A DNA stretch of 64,000 bases from Muricea muricata (taxonomy: Eukaryota > Cnidaria > Anthozoa > Malacalcyonacea > Plexauridae). The stretch lies in NCBI GenBank assembly GCA_963855995.1, contig OY979717.1, positions 4,044,728 to 4,108,727 on the forward strand, in the 5' to 3' direction. Position numbers and translations under genes: made by a program. Within the stretch, counting starts at the first letter, position 1. Each line of letters starts with the position of its first letter. A model generated the notes under the pieces. It worked only from the letters and a program-made list of their open reading frames with translations, made no database searches and was not told the origin of the DNA. Positions 34,240 to 44,832 of the stretch are shown here, in pieces.

Positions 34240-37200
34240 GGTTATGGGCCCAGGAAAGGACTAGTCTTCAATGGAGACGAAAGTAAATTCGAGTTGTGGG
34301 AAGTGAAGTTTTTGGGGCACATGAGACTCCAAAAGCTTTACGATATATTTATTCCTAGCCCCAGTGAAAAGGAGCTAGATGCAGCAAAGAATGCGGACGC
34401 ATTTGCTGAATTGGTCCAATGCCTGGATGACAGAAGTTTATCTCTCATAATTAGAGAAGCAAAAGATGACGGCAGAAAAGCCCTGGCTGTTCTTAGAGAA
34501 CACTATCAAGGTAAAGGGAAACCAAGGATCATTGCTTTATACACAGAACTGACTTCACTGAAGAAGGCAGAAAACGAAACGGCAACAGATTACATCATCC
34601 GCGCAGAAACTGCTGCAACAGCACTGAGGGCCGCTGAAGAAGTGATCAGCGATGGGTTGCTGGTCGCAATGGCACTAAAAGGCTTACCAAGCACGTATAA
34701 AACGTTTTCCACGGTCGTGATACAGAGAGAAAAGCCGATGACCTTCGCTGAGTTCAAGACGGCATTACGCAATTACGAGGAAAACGAAAAATGCGGCAAA
34801 GCAGCAGATAAAGATAACGTGATGAACGTGAGACAGAAATTCGACGGAAAATGCTTCACGTGCGAGAAGAAGGGGCACAAAAGTTCAGAATGTTGGATGA
34901 AAACCGAGAAATGGTGTACTTTGTGTAAGACTAAGACACACAGCACGAAGGACTGCAGAAAAAGAAAAGATGGCGCGAAGCTGGCGGCGGAGAAACGTGA
35001 GGATTCAAGAACATTTGTATTTGGACTGAAAGATAAAGGAAACAACCAAAATCGAGGTGAGATCAATCCAAACTTATTGATAGACACTGGAGCGACGAGT
35101 CATATAATTACCGATAGATCAATGTTTTTGAACTTTGACGAACAATTTGACCCTAGTAATCATTTCATTGAATTAGCTGATGGCAGTAAAGCCAATGTAG
35201 TTGTAGGACGTGGTAATGCTAAAGTTAAATTGTACGATATAAATGGTAGCGCACAAGATGTAATGTTAAATAACGCGCTATATATACCATCATATAAGCA
35301 AAATATTTTATCTGTACCTGCAGCCGTAAATGGGGGGGCTTCCATTAATTTAGACCAACAGGTAAGTCAGTATAAGGACGCCAATGGTAAGCTGTTTGAC
35401 ATAGAGCAGAGAGGTCGTTTATATTACTTAAATAGCTTATCTTCATCTAAAAATAGCGCTTCCTCAGTCATGGAGTGGCACAAGATTTTAGGCCATTGTA
35501 ATTTGAAGGATGTACGAAAGCTTCAGAGTGTAGTTGAGGGCATGAAAATCACAGATGATAAGGAAGTAGATTGTGAGGTCTGTACACAAGGAAAGATGTG
35601 TGAATTCAGAAACAGAAAGCCAGATCAGAGAGCAACAGACTCGCTAGATTTGGTGCACTGCGATTTAGCAGGTCCTATTGACCCCGTAGCAAGGGATGGA
35701 TTTAGATACGCTTTGTCATTTGTAGATGACTACACAGGTATTATTATGGTATATTTTTTGAAGCAAAAAAGCGATACCTTAGAAGCGACTGAAAAATTTC
35801 TGGCTGACGTCGCGCCGTTCGGCAAAGTTAAGCGCATTAGGAGCGACAATGGAACTGAGTTTACAGGTAAGTATTTCAAAGCATTGCTGCGTAGGAATTC
35901 GATTAGACACGAGACAAGCGCGCCGTATTCACCGCACCAAAACGGTACTGTCGAAAGAGCATGGCGGAGTTTGTTTAGCATGGCAAGATGCTTATTGATT
36001 GAAGCGAGTCTGCCCAAGGCATTATGGGCATACGCAGTGCTGGCATCCGCGTATATTAGAAACAGGTGTTTCAATGCAAGGCTTGAGAAAACTCCGTATG
36101 AAGCGCTAACAGGCAAGCAGCCTAACCTAAGTAGCATGCATGTTTTCGGTTCAACTTGTTTTGCTTATGTACAAAATGCAAAGAAATTAGATCCTCGCAG
36201 CCATAAGGGTATTTTCATAGGTTATGACAAAGAGAGCCCTGCGTATTTAGTATATTATCCGGAATCAAACAAAATCGAAAAGGTTAGGTGTGTAAAATTT
36301 ATTGATAAATTTGATACTGAAGATTCCCCCAGCTATCAGGATGATTTTACACTCAGTAGGGCTAAGGATCCTGTTCAATGTATGGAAAAAGAAATCAACA
36401 ATCTTGAAAATGTTAGCACGCCAGATAATGCACTGAGGAACACGGCTGAAAGTAGCAGTGAGATAAGATATCCAACTCGTACTCGCAATAGGCCAAACTA
36501 CTTTAGTGAACAAAAGGATGACAATGCAAATTACACTGTTGACTATTGCTATAGAGTTGCAAACATTCCACAATGTTACAAACAGGCCATAAATTCATCT
36601 GAGACAAATAAATGGCAAAAGGCCATGCAAGATGAGTTAGACGCATTACAAGATAATGAGACATTTGAGTTAGTCCCTGCCCCAATAGACCGTCAAGTAG
36701 TGGGGGGTAGATGGGTTTACGCAGTAAAAATAGGTCAAAATGGCGAAGAAACACATAAAGCAAGATATGTAGCAAAAGGATATTCTCAAATTCCGGAGAT
36801 TGATTATCAGGAAACATTTGCACCTACCGCACGCATGAGTTCAATCCGTATTTTATTACAACGTGCTGTCCAAAATGACATGAGAGTTCACCAAATGGAC
36901 GTCAAAACCGCATATTTGAACGCACCTATAGATTGCGATATCTATATGGAACAACCTGAAGGCTTTGAAAAACACGGTAAAAACGGTGAGAAATTAGTAT
37001 GCAAATTAAAGAAATCATTGTATGGGCTGAAACAAAGTGGTAGGAATTGGAATAACGTACTGCATGAATACTTGCACCAAGAAAAATTTGTCCAATCACT
37101 TGCAGATCCATGTGTGTATGTAAAAATGATAGACGCAAAAAGATGTGTAATCATAATTGTTTGGGTCGATGACATTATTATCGCAGCCAGTCATTTAGAG

Positions 37201-38124
37201 TTAGTGACGAGTGTTAAGGAATCTCTATGCAAGAGATTCAAAATGAAAGATTTAGGCGAACTGTCCTGGTTCTTAGGAACCGAATTTAAATGCCATGAAC
37301 AACACATTGAAATGAATCAGACGCAATACATTGAGAAAATTGTATCGAAATTTGGCATGACTGATTGTAAACCCAAACCGACTCCATGTATATTGGGAAT
37401 AGGTAAAATGAACGAACATTCACCCGAACTAGACGACCCACATATATATAGGGCCATAGTAGGCAGTTTGATTTATGTCATGACAGGAACAAGACCCGAT
37501 CTGTGTTATGTTGTAACCAAATTATCGCAAAACATGTCAAAGCCCACTCAAGCAAATCTTAATACGGCTAAGCACGTTTTAGGATATTTAAAAGGCACAA
37601 TTCATCAAGGCTTAGTATTTAACAAATCAGAATTACCTCTGAAACTAAGCGGATTTTGCGACGCTGACTGGGGATCTTCTACGGAAGATAGGCGCAGCAT
37701 AACAGGCTACAGCTTTCAATTATCCCAAACAGGGCCACTAGTATCTTGGAAGAGCCGTAAGCAACAAACTGTTGCATTATCAACATGCGAGGCTGAATAT
37801 ATTGCGCTTGCTAACGCTGCACAAGAGGCTATATTTCTGCGGCAATTATGTATAGACATGAAGGTAAGTATCAACGGGGATAGTGTACTTATACATGTAG
37901 ATAACCAGGGAGCTATTAACTTAGCTAAGAATCCAGTGCACCACCAGAGATCAAAGCATATTGATATAAAATATCATTTTATTAGATCAGAGATACAAAC
38001 AGGTAAGTTGAGCTTAAATTATGTCCCAACTGAGGAGAACCTAGCTGATATATTTACAAAGCCAGTGAGCAAAGGAAAGTTGAGTAAGTTTAGATCTGTA
38101 ATACTAGGGAAACAAATAGCGTAG
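34216..38124 (+). CDS. Copia Gag-Pol polyprotein, 1302 aa
   Basis: Single frame in the copia order Gag, protease, integrase, reverse transcriptase, RNase H. Gag has a CCHC knuckle near residue 213 (CFTCEKKGHKSSECW). Protease LLIDTGATSHII near 288. Integrase zinc site HKILGHCN ... CEVCTQGK near 422-460, with the DDE core at HCDLAGP, RSDNGTEF and HQNGTVERAW. RT motifs include HQMDVKTAYLNAPID and VWVDDII near 983. RNase H has SGFCDADWGSSTEDRRS, STCEAEYIAL and VDNQGAINLAKN. No stop or frameshift is present, and all the motifs I know are intact. The ATG lies inside the 5' LTR; the next in-frame ATG is at 34321. Its function is replication of the element. Confidence 0.95.
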   Translation: MATAQNLTGYGPRKGLVFNGDESKFELWEVKFLGHMRLQKLYDIFIPSPSEKELDAAKNADAFAELVQCLDDRSLSLIIREAKDDGRKALAVLREHYQGKGKPRIIALYTELTSLKKAENETATDYIIRAETAATALRAAEEVISDGLLVAMALKGLPSTYKTFSTVVIQREKPMTFAEFKTALRNYEENEKCGKAADKDNVMNVRQKFDGKCFTCEKKGHKSSECWMKTEKWCTLCKTKTHSTKDCRKRKDGAKLAAEKREDSRTFVFGLKDKGNNQNRGEINPNLLIDTGATSHIITDRSMFLNFDEQFDPSNHFIELADGSKANVVVGRGNAKVKLYDINGSAQDVMLNNALYIPSYKQNILSVPAAVNGGASINLDQQVSQYKDANGKLFDIEQRGRLYYLNSLSSSKNSASSVMEWHKILGHCNLKDVRKLQSVVEGMKITDDKEVDCEVCTQGKMCEFRNRKPDQRATDSLDLVHCDLAGPIDPVARDGFRYALSFVDDYTGIIMVYFLKQKSDTLEATEKFLADVAPFGKVKRIRSDNGTEFTGKYFKALLRRNSIRHETSAPYSPHQNGTVERAWRSLFSMARCLLIEASLPKALWAYAVLASAYIRNRCFNARLEKTPYEALTGKQPNLSSMHVFGSTCFAYVQNAKKLDPRSHKGIFIGYDKESPAYLVYYPESNKIEKVRCVKFIDKFDTEDSPSYQDDFTLSRAKDPVQCMEKEINNLENVSTPDNALRNTAESSSEIRYPTRTRNRPNYFSEQKDDNANYTVDYCYRVANIPQCYKQAINSSETNKWQKAMQDELDALQDNETFELVPAPIDRQVVGGRWVYAVKIGQNGEETHKARYVAKGYSQIPEIDYQETFAPTARMSSIRILLQRAVQNDMRVHQMDVKTAYLNAPIDCDIYMEQPEGFEKHGKNGEKLVCKLKKSLYGLKQSGRNWNNVLHEYLHQEKFVQSLADPCVYVKMIDAKRCVIIIVWVDDIIIAASHLELVTSVKESLCKRFKMKDLGELSWFLGTEFKCHEQHIEMNQTQYIEKIVSKFGMTDCKPKPTPCILGIGKMNEHSPELDDPHIYRAIVGSLIYVMTGTRPDLCYVVTKLSQNMSKPTQANLNTAKHVLGYLKGTIHQGLVFNKSELPLKLSGFCDADWGSSTEDRRSITGYSFQLSQTGPLVSWKSRKQQTVALSTCEAEYIALANAAQEAIFLRQLCIDMKVSINGDSVLIHVDNQGAINLAKNPVHHQRSKHIDIKYHFIRSEIQTGKLSLNYVPTEENLADIFTKPVSKGKLSKFRSVILGKQIA
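34240..34253 (+). other. Primer binding site, initiator tRNA-Met anticodon region
   Basis: GGTTATGGGCCCAG is the exact complement of the anticodon stem-loop of eukaryotic initiator tRNA-Met (CTGGGCCCATAACC). Drosophila copia is known to be primed by the 5' half of this tRNA, in the same way. The site starts at the first base after the LTR and lies within the coding frame (GYGPR). Confidence 0.85.
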
Positions 38125-38234
38125 ATTTTGATAAGATTAAGGAAAACAGGTAAGTAATTATAACGTTGATGGCCCGCCATGCTGCATGCCATTAACAAAT
38201 AGCGTAGATTTTAGAACATAAGAGCAAGTGGGGG

Positions 38235-38601
38235 TGTTAGAATATATGCTCTGATATTCTATAAGATATTTTTAGTTAATGTTTGACGACTGCTGCAATA
38301 AGCATTGGTAATATAATCATGTAATCTAAATAAAGAACACTTGAACTAAATAGTGAACATTCCATACCTATGATGCCATAGAGCTTAAATGTGTGTGAAC
38401 CATATATGTGTAACCATGTAAGGAAAGTATGGTGAACTAAATATGCTACCAAGTAAGGAAAAGTATGTGTTGTAATAATACTCTACCATAGATAAACTCC
38501 TGTACATATAGAGAACACTTTTGTAAAATAAATATATTCTTCTGTGAAAACTCAACGGTGTATGTTGTTGTATTAGAATGGCAACAGCTCAGAACTTAAC
38601 A
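38235..38601 (+). repeat. 3' LTR of copia element
   Basis: No difference from the 5' LTR was seen. It begins 110 bp after the Gag-Pol stop codon and directly after the polypurine tract. Confidence 0.95.
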
Positions 38602-38800
38602 CTTATACCTGTTGTGACGTCACCAAAACATTGTTAATTAGGTGAAAAATTAATCCAAGATGGCGGACAGTTCGTTGATTTAGGTGAGAATATCTCCCGA
38701 AGTAAAACAGATATAAAAACTTTGCAATAGACTTCTATTTATTGTTTTAGAGTCTCTTCCAAATGAGACGATAAAATTTTTTGTTGCCATTTCCCTTTAA

Positions 38801-41800
38801 CTGTGTTGCAAAATATAAAGCTCAATGAAGATCGAGCACGCGGGCTGCTCAACATCTTTAGGACGCGACAGGCTCGATCTCGCGTCGAGGGTTTTCTCCC
38901 GGTAATCTCTCTTTCCTCCCAATCCAAAATGAACGCAAATAGGATATCCGAGAGCCACTAGGTTATCAGTATCTATAATACTATCACGTTATGATGTGAA
39001 AATGTTTGATTTAACCTCTCTAACAACGACAACGCCAGAATTGCAATTTGAGGTGTGGTCAGGTAGTAAATGGCCAAACACTCATTCTTGTCATGAATTC
39101 GATTTGTAGGCTGATGACAGAATTAAGCTCATAAATATCGCACATAGCCCTATCACGGCTATTCTTGGGTTTCACTAGGGCATTATTCAGTACGTCTGAG
39201 TGGGGGTCAACCCAAAATGTATTGATGATTATACTGTACTGAAGTAAACAAATCTCACGAAATTTCACATATTTGCTGCCAAACAAAAGGTCAACGCATA
39301 CAGTGTAAAATTATTTCCCTCCAATGACTGTGTATAGATTCGGAGTTGACCCCCAGTGAAATTTATGATGTCACGAGGAACCCAAGAATACATGGTGTAC
39401 AATAAATCGGAGTTCATTATGGATTCTCATTGGTCGAGAGCTGTGCGTTATTATACAGTTGTACACACCAGTTCACTGGTACAAACTCACAGTTGACGTC
39501 ATCCTATCGCGCGATGAATCACCCTTGATGCAACAATTTGTTAAGTTTGTCTTCTTGATCCAACCAACGGGAGGGCACCGGGAGCGTAGATAGAAGCCTG
39601 GGTATAAGGTTGTTCTTGATCTTGACGGGATTAAGCTCATAAATATCGCACATTGAGAACTTCCTTTGCTGATCATATTTAACAATTAGATTACGAGCTC
39701 GAGATTTCTATGGGGTCATAGGTCAAAAATTTGATTTTTAAGCAATTTTTTTAAAAGAAATTTTCAGGAAAATGATTGTTTCGCTACTCGCTATCTATCG
39801 AGGAATAGATAGCGAGTAGAGTAACCAATCAAATTACAGCATTTGCAATAGTATACTAGTATGATTCTACTAATGCATATTAGAATGACAGAATTTCTTT
39901 CGAATGTGCCGGCAAAACGCAATGCATGCAAAATTGCCGGGCCATCTAAATCGCCCAAACGAAAATGTTAGAAAAGGCCAGGGTCTGTCCCACGCGACGA
40001 AAACACAAGCGAGGATTGTAGTGAACGTGAGGCAGACAGCAAACAAGTTCTTCTCGAGGACATGGCAGCTATTGGGTATATATAATATTTTCGCTCAAAT
40101 CTTCCCTGTTTTTTTCCCGTAAACAATTCTTGGGAAGTTGAACAATGTAAAATTTTCAAAACGCAGGTTTGATGGCTCAAGTTTCGTTGAAGCAAGCGTA
40201 AGCGATCGGCAGAAAAAGGGAAGCTGCCGAGATCGATATTCTATGCTCATTTACTGTCAATGAGCGCAGCCTTTGCTGTTCAGTTTATATGGAACGAAGT
40301 TCAAACTCCCATTTGACCAATATCATTTTCAAATGTTGTAGCATTTACACATGTGAAAATTAAAAGATTTAACATATCACATTGTTCCCTGCATGTAGAA
40401 TAAAAAATAATTAAAGTTTCAGCACCTAAGTGTTACTGTTTTATAGCTATTTCGATGATAAACTAACATTGTTTAATGATCTGTCTTCATATTCTACCCG
40501 GGCTTTCCTCTCTCTTTGTTTTGATCTTTTCATTTCCTTTTGTCGTTGCAGCACTCGACATATGTTCACCGCCGTCAGGGTCTATAGAATTTCTGGAACT
40601 TGTACTGTACACCCTCTTTATGAATGAATGCATCAGCTTTGTTCGCTCGTTGCCTTTTATACTTCTTTCTTCGTTCCTTAACCGATGATTTTTCTTTGTA
40701 GTCTGCAGTGTTGATTCCAGGGTGCTTGATTATATACCGGTATACAAGCGCGCCCCTGGTTGATTCTTTTCGTATCAATCTTCTTCCATTCATCCACTCT
40801 AGACTAGTTTCGCGTGGAGAAGTGTGATAAGCCCCCAAATAACGGTGTGTAAAGATTTATTTGGTTTTTGAGTCGCACATCTTTCACAAGCAATAAGGAG
40901 ATTTAAAACGAACAAAAACTGGCTTTATCACCTCAACAATGGCAGGCGTAAAATGATTTTTTTATAGATTGGTAGAGTTTTGTTACTGGCAACTTCTCTT
41001 TGATAGGAACACCAGGAATCTTTCCAACAGGGCAAAATGTATGCTGATTGCTGGGTTCTCCTCGCTACTAGCATAATGGCACATTATAGCTTTGGTAGCC
41101 TTGGCCATCGCCTATCAATCTCCTTTATTCTACACAGACCGTAGAAACTTTGAATGGCATCAGTCCAGGCTATAGTACCGGTCAATCTACCAGCTCCACT
41201 CAAACCCTTACCGCCTGCAAGTTTTTTTTCCTGAGACAGAACATTGAATAATCAATAGAGAATTTTTCACATAGCATTTTTCATGTTTATATATATTATG
41301 AGTGTTGTCAGAGTTGATATCGAACGTCACAACTGGGGATGAACTTGTATCGCTGTGCAAGTGGTAGCAAAATTTAAATACAGCGATGAACAACTACATT
41401 GATCTTCAGCCGTCCGCAAAAAAAGCAGAAAAGATTGAGTTACGCAAAAGAAAGGGAAATTCGTCCAGGCAAATGCCGGCACATTTGCTCTCAACATTTT
41501 GACTCGATCTGCCATCACAGTCACTCATCACATTCACATTCGGCTAATTTTCTGAGATTATAAGTCAATCGCCGTCGTCCACAGTTCCGACAAACCTGAC
41601 TGAAATGGCGATGTCAGATCTGATCGTGATAGCTAGCCATCCCGAAAACGGCATTGTTAAGGAACCTAATTTTGAACGGGAATTTTCAGGAAATCGAAGG
41701 AAGTTTTCGCTTTATAGCGTAACCCTGGACACACGGGCTTATTTGGGTCTGGGAGTTTTTTTGGTGTAGAAAAAATGTTGTATTAGAGACGTTAGGACAA

Positions 41801-42480
41801 ATATTGTCCTGCATGTGCAGAACGAAGGACAAATCTGTTAATTTTATAATTTAAATTATATTGTGGACAAATCTGTTGGACTTGAAATTAAAATTATACT
41901 GTAAAATTATATTTTTTATAAAATAATTCTTTTGCCTTAAGCAATAGTCAGTTTGATGAAATTAACATGTGGGTGTGTCAAGGGCTAGATTTGTGTACAA
42001 ACTTTGTTTCTCATTATTCTTGCATTAACACCACGAAGCTACCCTGAACTGCAGCGGAAAATGCGCACGTCGAAAAGACGTTCTTGTAAAGCAGATCTTC
42101 GTCGTTGTCAATCTAATTGCTGCTGTAAAGACGAGATGTATTCAAATTGTTGAAATGTGTATTCTTAAAAAAGGCCGCTTCCAGTTTAGGTTTTTTATAC
42201 GTTTATACGCACCAAAAAGTTAAATCTTACGAAATTGCACACAAGTACCATAGCGTAAGTACAAATTGAATAATAACAAAGAAAAGTAAATTTTTTCCTT
42301 TTATCCCGTTTAAAAATGGCAGGACCATTTCTCTGCTGCATGCTGTAAGCGTATTCTACGTGTGTAATAACTACCATAACTACCTTTATTGTCACGAATA
42401 AGGGATTTAAGATTTGTTCCTATTCTTTTTGTAACGTGAGCTATACAGTCAACCTTTGGAACAACCTTGCAAACCAAGGT
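38801..42480. other. Intergenic stretch, no certain gene
   Basis: It holds a repeated block AAGCTCATAAATATCGCACA (about 39127 and 39635), a short inverted repeat TACTCGCTATCTATCGAG / CGATAGATAGCGAGTAG at 39785-39818, and mixed low-complexity DNA. A minus-strand open stretch at 40575-40830 is rich in Lys/Arg (TADYKEKSSVKERRKKYKRQ), and one at about 41406-41520 reads CDGRSSQNVESKCAGICLDE. Either might be an exon of an unrecognised gene, perhaps with the signal-peptide stretch at 42487-42681. Confidence 0.3.
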
Positions 42481-42486
42481 CTTTAC

Positions 42487-42681
42487 CTACGCCCGGGTGT
42501 AGGTTAAAGAACCTGGCTTGCAAGGTTGCCTTTGGAATGAACGCTGTTCCCCCATCTTGCTTCTCTGTACACACGCTATTGCAGGAGGCACAATCACCGT
42601 CACCAAAATGAACAGAATGTATTGTAAACCTCGTTTCTTCATTGCTCTTTTATATAGCTGTAGCACACCTGATGATTCCAT
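42487..42681 (-). CDS. Possible first exon of a secreted protein
   Basis: The minus-strand ATG at 42681 opens MESSGVLQLYKRAMKKRGLQ, then YILFILVTVIVPPAIACVQR, a credible signal peptide from the second Met (MKKRG) with Ala-X-Ala-like cleavage near PPAIAC. The frame then runs QPCKPG to a weak CAG/GTTCTT donor. Downstream exons were not linked. No family recognised. Confidence 0.25.
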   Translation of the reverse strand: MESSGVLQLYKRAMKKRGLQYILFILVTVIVPPAIACVQRSKMGEQRSFQRQPCKPGSLTYTRA

Positions 42682-42865
42682 AGCTTAAAAATTGTATTGC
42701 TTATAAATTTAAGGCTTAGTGAAATTTTAGAGTTTGCAAAATATTGTCAGCGCTCAATTAGAACATATTGAACAATACTTTTACAGAAAAATCGTAATTT
42801 AAGTAAGTACTGCACTGTGCTGACCAAAGGTTTGACATCTATTAAATTATGTTACTCTTAATCAT

Positions 42866-44755
42866 CTAATCATCAGTTTGTGAAACATTTTCAGGCAATG
42901 TTATTCCCATTGAGCTGAGTATATTAGAAACAGGGCCAGGTAACCCTTCTTGCAATGAATAAGATTCCAAAAAATTTTGTACTAAATTCAAATCAATATC
43001 AACAGGTTTCATGGTGTCATCTGTTGTTTCAGCTGGACTTTTATCCTTGCTGTTACAAGATGTTTGCAATTCTTCATTCTTTGCTTTTACAAAACTTTTC
43101 CCAACATTTGATGATGAAAGTTCTTTATCCATTGCACAGCTGTACTCGTGGATAATTTCATCATCACAGGAATTACTGTGGTATGAGTCATCAGACTCAT
43201 CATCAGAAATTGCTTTATTCTCAATTTTCTTAGATGGCTTCATGAAAAACTGGTCCAAACACTTCATGAATCCTTCTGGATCAAACTGTATATCTGGTTC
43301 TTCACCTTGCTCCGGAGGAAACTCTGCACCTTCATAACTGGATATTGTCTCCACAAATGAGTTCATTCCATTAACAACTTTCCTCAAATCCATCTCCTCA
43401 CCAGCTGACAGACCAGCTTGACCATATTTAGACAAAATTGAGTCAAGTTCTTGGGGGGAAATCTCTAGCCAGCTTTCATTATCATCTGGGGGAAATACCT
43501 CTGGCTTACATTGATCTGATGAACTGTCAAGAACTGGCATATCTTTGAGTAACTGCTTTATTTCATTTGAATTATTTTGACTTTGTTCTGAATTTAAACA
43601 GATCTTAGTAAAATATTCTTTAGCACTTTCTAGAAGTTGGGTGTATAATTGGGATCCAACAACTTCATTTCGAAAGTATCCATGTTTAGTTAAAGCATCC
43701 AAGTACTTTTCCCATTGTTGATCATTAGTCGTGTTAGGCGGGGTTACTCCATTGGTATGACTACTTTGTTGGTTATATAGTATCTCAAAACCATATGTTA
43801 ACTGTAGACCAATTAAGTACCCCTTATATGCAGGACTTGAAACTTCAGGCAAAAATGTCATAGCACATTGGTCAGGAATGAAATTCTGCTTGACAAGTTG
43901 GCCATACAAACACTTAGTGAAGCGAGTACGATAAGGCACAAGTGAGACTGGACTAAAATGTGTCAGATTTTGGCACATTTTCATATCGACTGGATCACGG
44001 TTGACAAAAGCACAAATTGCAGGTGAAATTAGGGAATTCTTTGTTTCCAATAAATATTTCACACGAGGTGGAACATAACACAACACATTATGAAAACATT
44101 CTCGGGCTTTTTGTGGATACTCTTGAATTCTTTTCAAAATCGGATCTTGAATCCATGGCAATGCTATAGTTTTCCGCGCATTTGTTTTTAGAATTTCTAA
44201 TGCTTGAAAAATAGTAAGCTTTCCCGTGGGCAATTCGGTAATTTCTGACGGTTTACTGGGAAGTGGTATTATGTGAAAGCTTCCTTGATGGATGAAAACT
44301 CTATTGTCACTCGTGTCTGGCTCTAACCACTTTGGCAGATACTCAGCTGCTTCTATGAGCAAAAATTCACCATCATTGTCATTGACAGTGGCAAAGAGTT
44401 GAGGAAATTGTTTAGTAATGCTAAACAGCAAATACACTATAAACCATTCATCTTCGACATTAGCACCAAAGTTAGTGGAACCGCTCAGAAATTTAATCTG
44501 TTCCAAGTGTTCAATTTCTTTCGGTTTCGTCAGCTCTCGACATGTCAGATTAAAACAATCATTTTGCCAAATGTAATCACCGATAAGAGACTGTGCATAT
44601 GATAAAACCTCATACAATGTATCTTCGATATTCACAGTGTTTTTGCTGTTTTCAGCACCATCCCAGTGAATATTGTAGATTTTATACTCGACAACGTTCT
44701 CCAGTCGTAACTCTCCACTTGCCGTTAGATCTAGGAATTGCACATTGGCCGCCAT
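42866..44755 (-). CDS. ECD: Ecdysoneless homolog (ECD), intronless
   Basis: 629 aa in one exon (human 644 aa, multi-exon). ECD/SGT1 binds the R2TP chaperone complex and PRPF8, supports U5 snRNP assembly and splicing, and acts in cell-cycle control. Landmarks: YIWQNDCFNL near residue 60; VEDEWFIVYLLFSITKQFP near 100; DNDGEFLLIEAAEYLPKWL near 125; FTKCLYGQLVKQNFIPDQ near 280; GLQLTYGFEILYNQQ near 318; PPDDNESWLEISPQELDSIL near 425; acidic Ser-rich tail (ISDDESDDSYHS); VDIDLNLVQNFLESYSLQEG and MGITLPENV at the end, as in the family. The start ATG overlaps a YY1-like motif. The frame is fully open with no sign of decay, so it is probably functional. Lack of introns beside intron-rich neighbours suggests origin from a retrocopy or wholesale intron loss. 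Confidence 0.96.
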   Translation of the reverse strand: MAANVQFLDLTASGELRLENVVEYKIYNIHWDGAENSKNTVNIEDTLYEVLSYAQSLIGDYIWQNDCFNLTCRELTKPKEIEHLEQIKFLSGSTNFGANVEDEWFIVYLLFSITKQFPQLFATVNDNDGEFLLIEAAEYLPKWLEPDTSDNRVFIHQGSFHIIPLPSKPSEITELPTGKLTIFQALEILKTNARKTIALPWIQDPILKRIQEYPQKARECFHNVLCYVPPRVKYLLETKNSLISPAICAFVNRDPVDMKMCQNLTHFSPVSLVPYRTRFTKCLYGQLVKQNFIPDQCAMTFLPEVSSPAYKGYLIGLQLTYGFEILYNQQSSHTNGVTPPNTTNDQQWEKYLDALTKHGYFRNEVVGSQLYTQLLESAKEYFTKICLNSEQSQNNSNEIKQLLKDMPVLDSSSDQCKPEVFPPDDNESWLEISPQELDSILSKYGQAGLSAGEEMDLRKVVNGMNSFVETISSYEGAEFPPEQGEEPDIQFDPEGFMKCLDQFFMKPSKKIENKAISDDESDDSYHSNSCDDEIIHEYSCAMDKELSSSNVGKSFVKAKNEELQTSCNSKDKSPAETTDDTMKPVDIDLNLVQNFLESYSLQEGLPGPVSNILSSMGITLPENVSQTDD

Positions 44756-44758
44756 ATT
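44748..44758 (-). promoter_or_regulatory. ECD: YY1-like motif over the ECD start codon
   Basis: On the minus strand AATATGGCGGC fits the YY1 consensus AANATGGCGGC and includes the initiator ATG, giving the MAA start. YY1 sites at initiator codons are a known promoter class. The same block is found in three further copies (see the duplication entries). Confidence 0.45.
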
Positions 44759-44815
44759 GAATTTAATCGGACAAGAGCCTGGTAACGAGTTTAAAGATTT
44801 CCGTCAAAATCGCCA

Positions 44816-44832
44816 GCGCTTCCGGTTTCCGG
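44816..44832 (-). promoter_or_regulatory. ECD: Tandem ETS-type sites upstream of ECD
   Basis: On the minus strand CCGGAAACCGGAAGCGC has two GGAA cores 7 bp apart, 60-80 bp upstream of the ECD ATG. This suits a TATA-less housekeeping promoter. The duplicated copy at 60180 lacks this block. Confidence 0.4.

Larger units (their letters stand above)
33873..38601 (+). mobile_element. Intact Ty1/copia retrotransposon, 4.7 kb
   Basis: Two 367-bp LTRs (33873-34239 and 38235-38601) start TGTTAGAA, end CTTAACA and look identical by eye. The 5-bp target duplication CTTAT is at 33868-33872 and 38602-38606. One long Gag-Pol frame, a primer site directly after the 5' LTR and a short polypurine tract (AAGTGGGGG, 38226-38234) complete it. 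Identical LTRs and an open frame imply a recent insertion that may still be competent. Confidence 0.96.
33545..38796. mobile_element. TTAA-flanked MITE split by a copia insertion
   Basis: The outer ends AGGGAAATGGCAACAAAA and TTTTGTTGCCATTTCCCT are inverted repeats of more than 100 bp with modest divergence. They are flanked by TTAA at 33541-33544 and 38797-38800. Without the copia element and one copy of its target repeat the MITE is about 520 bp. The TTAA target suggests the piggyBac group. Copia inserted later, into its middle. Confidence 0.75.
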
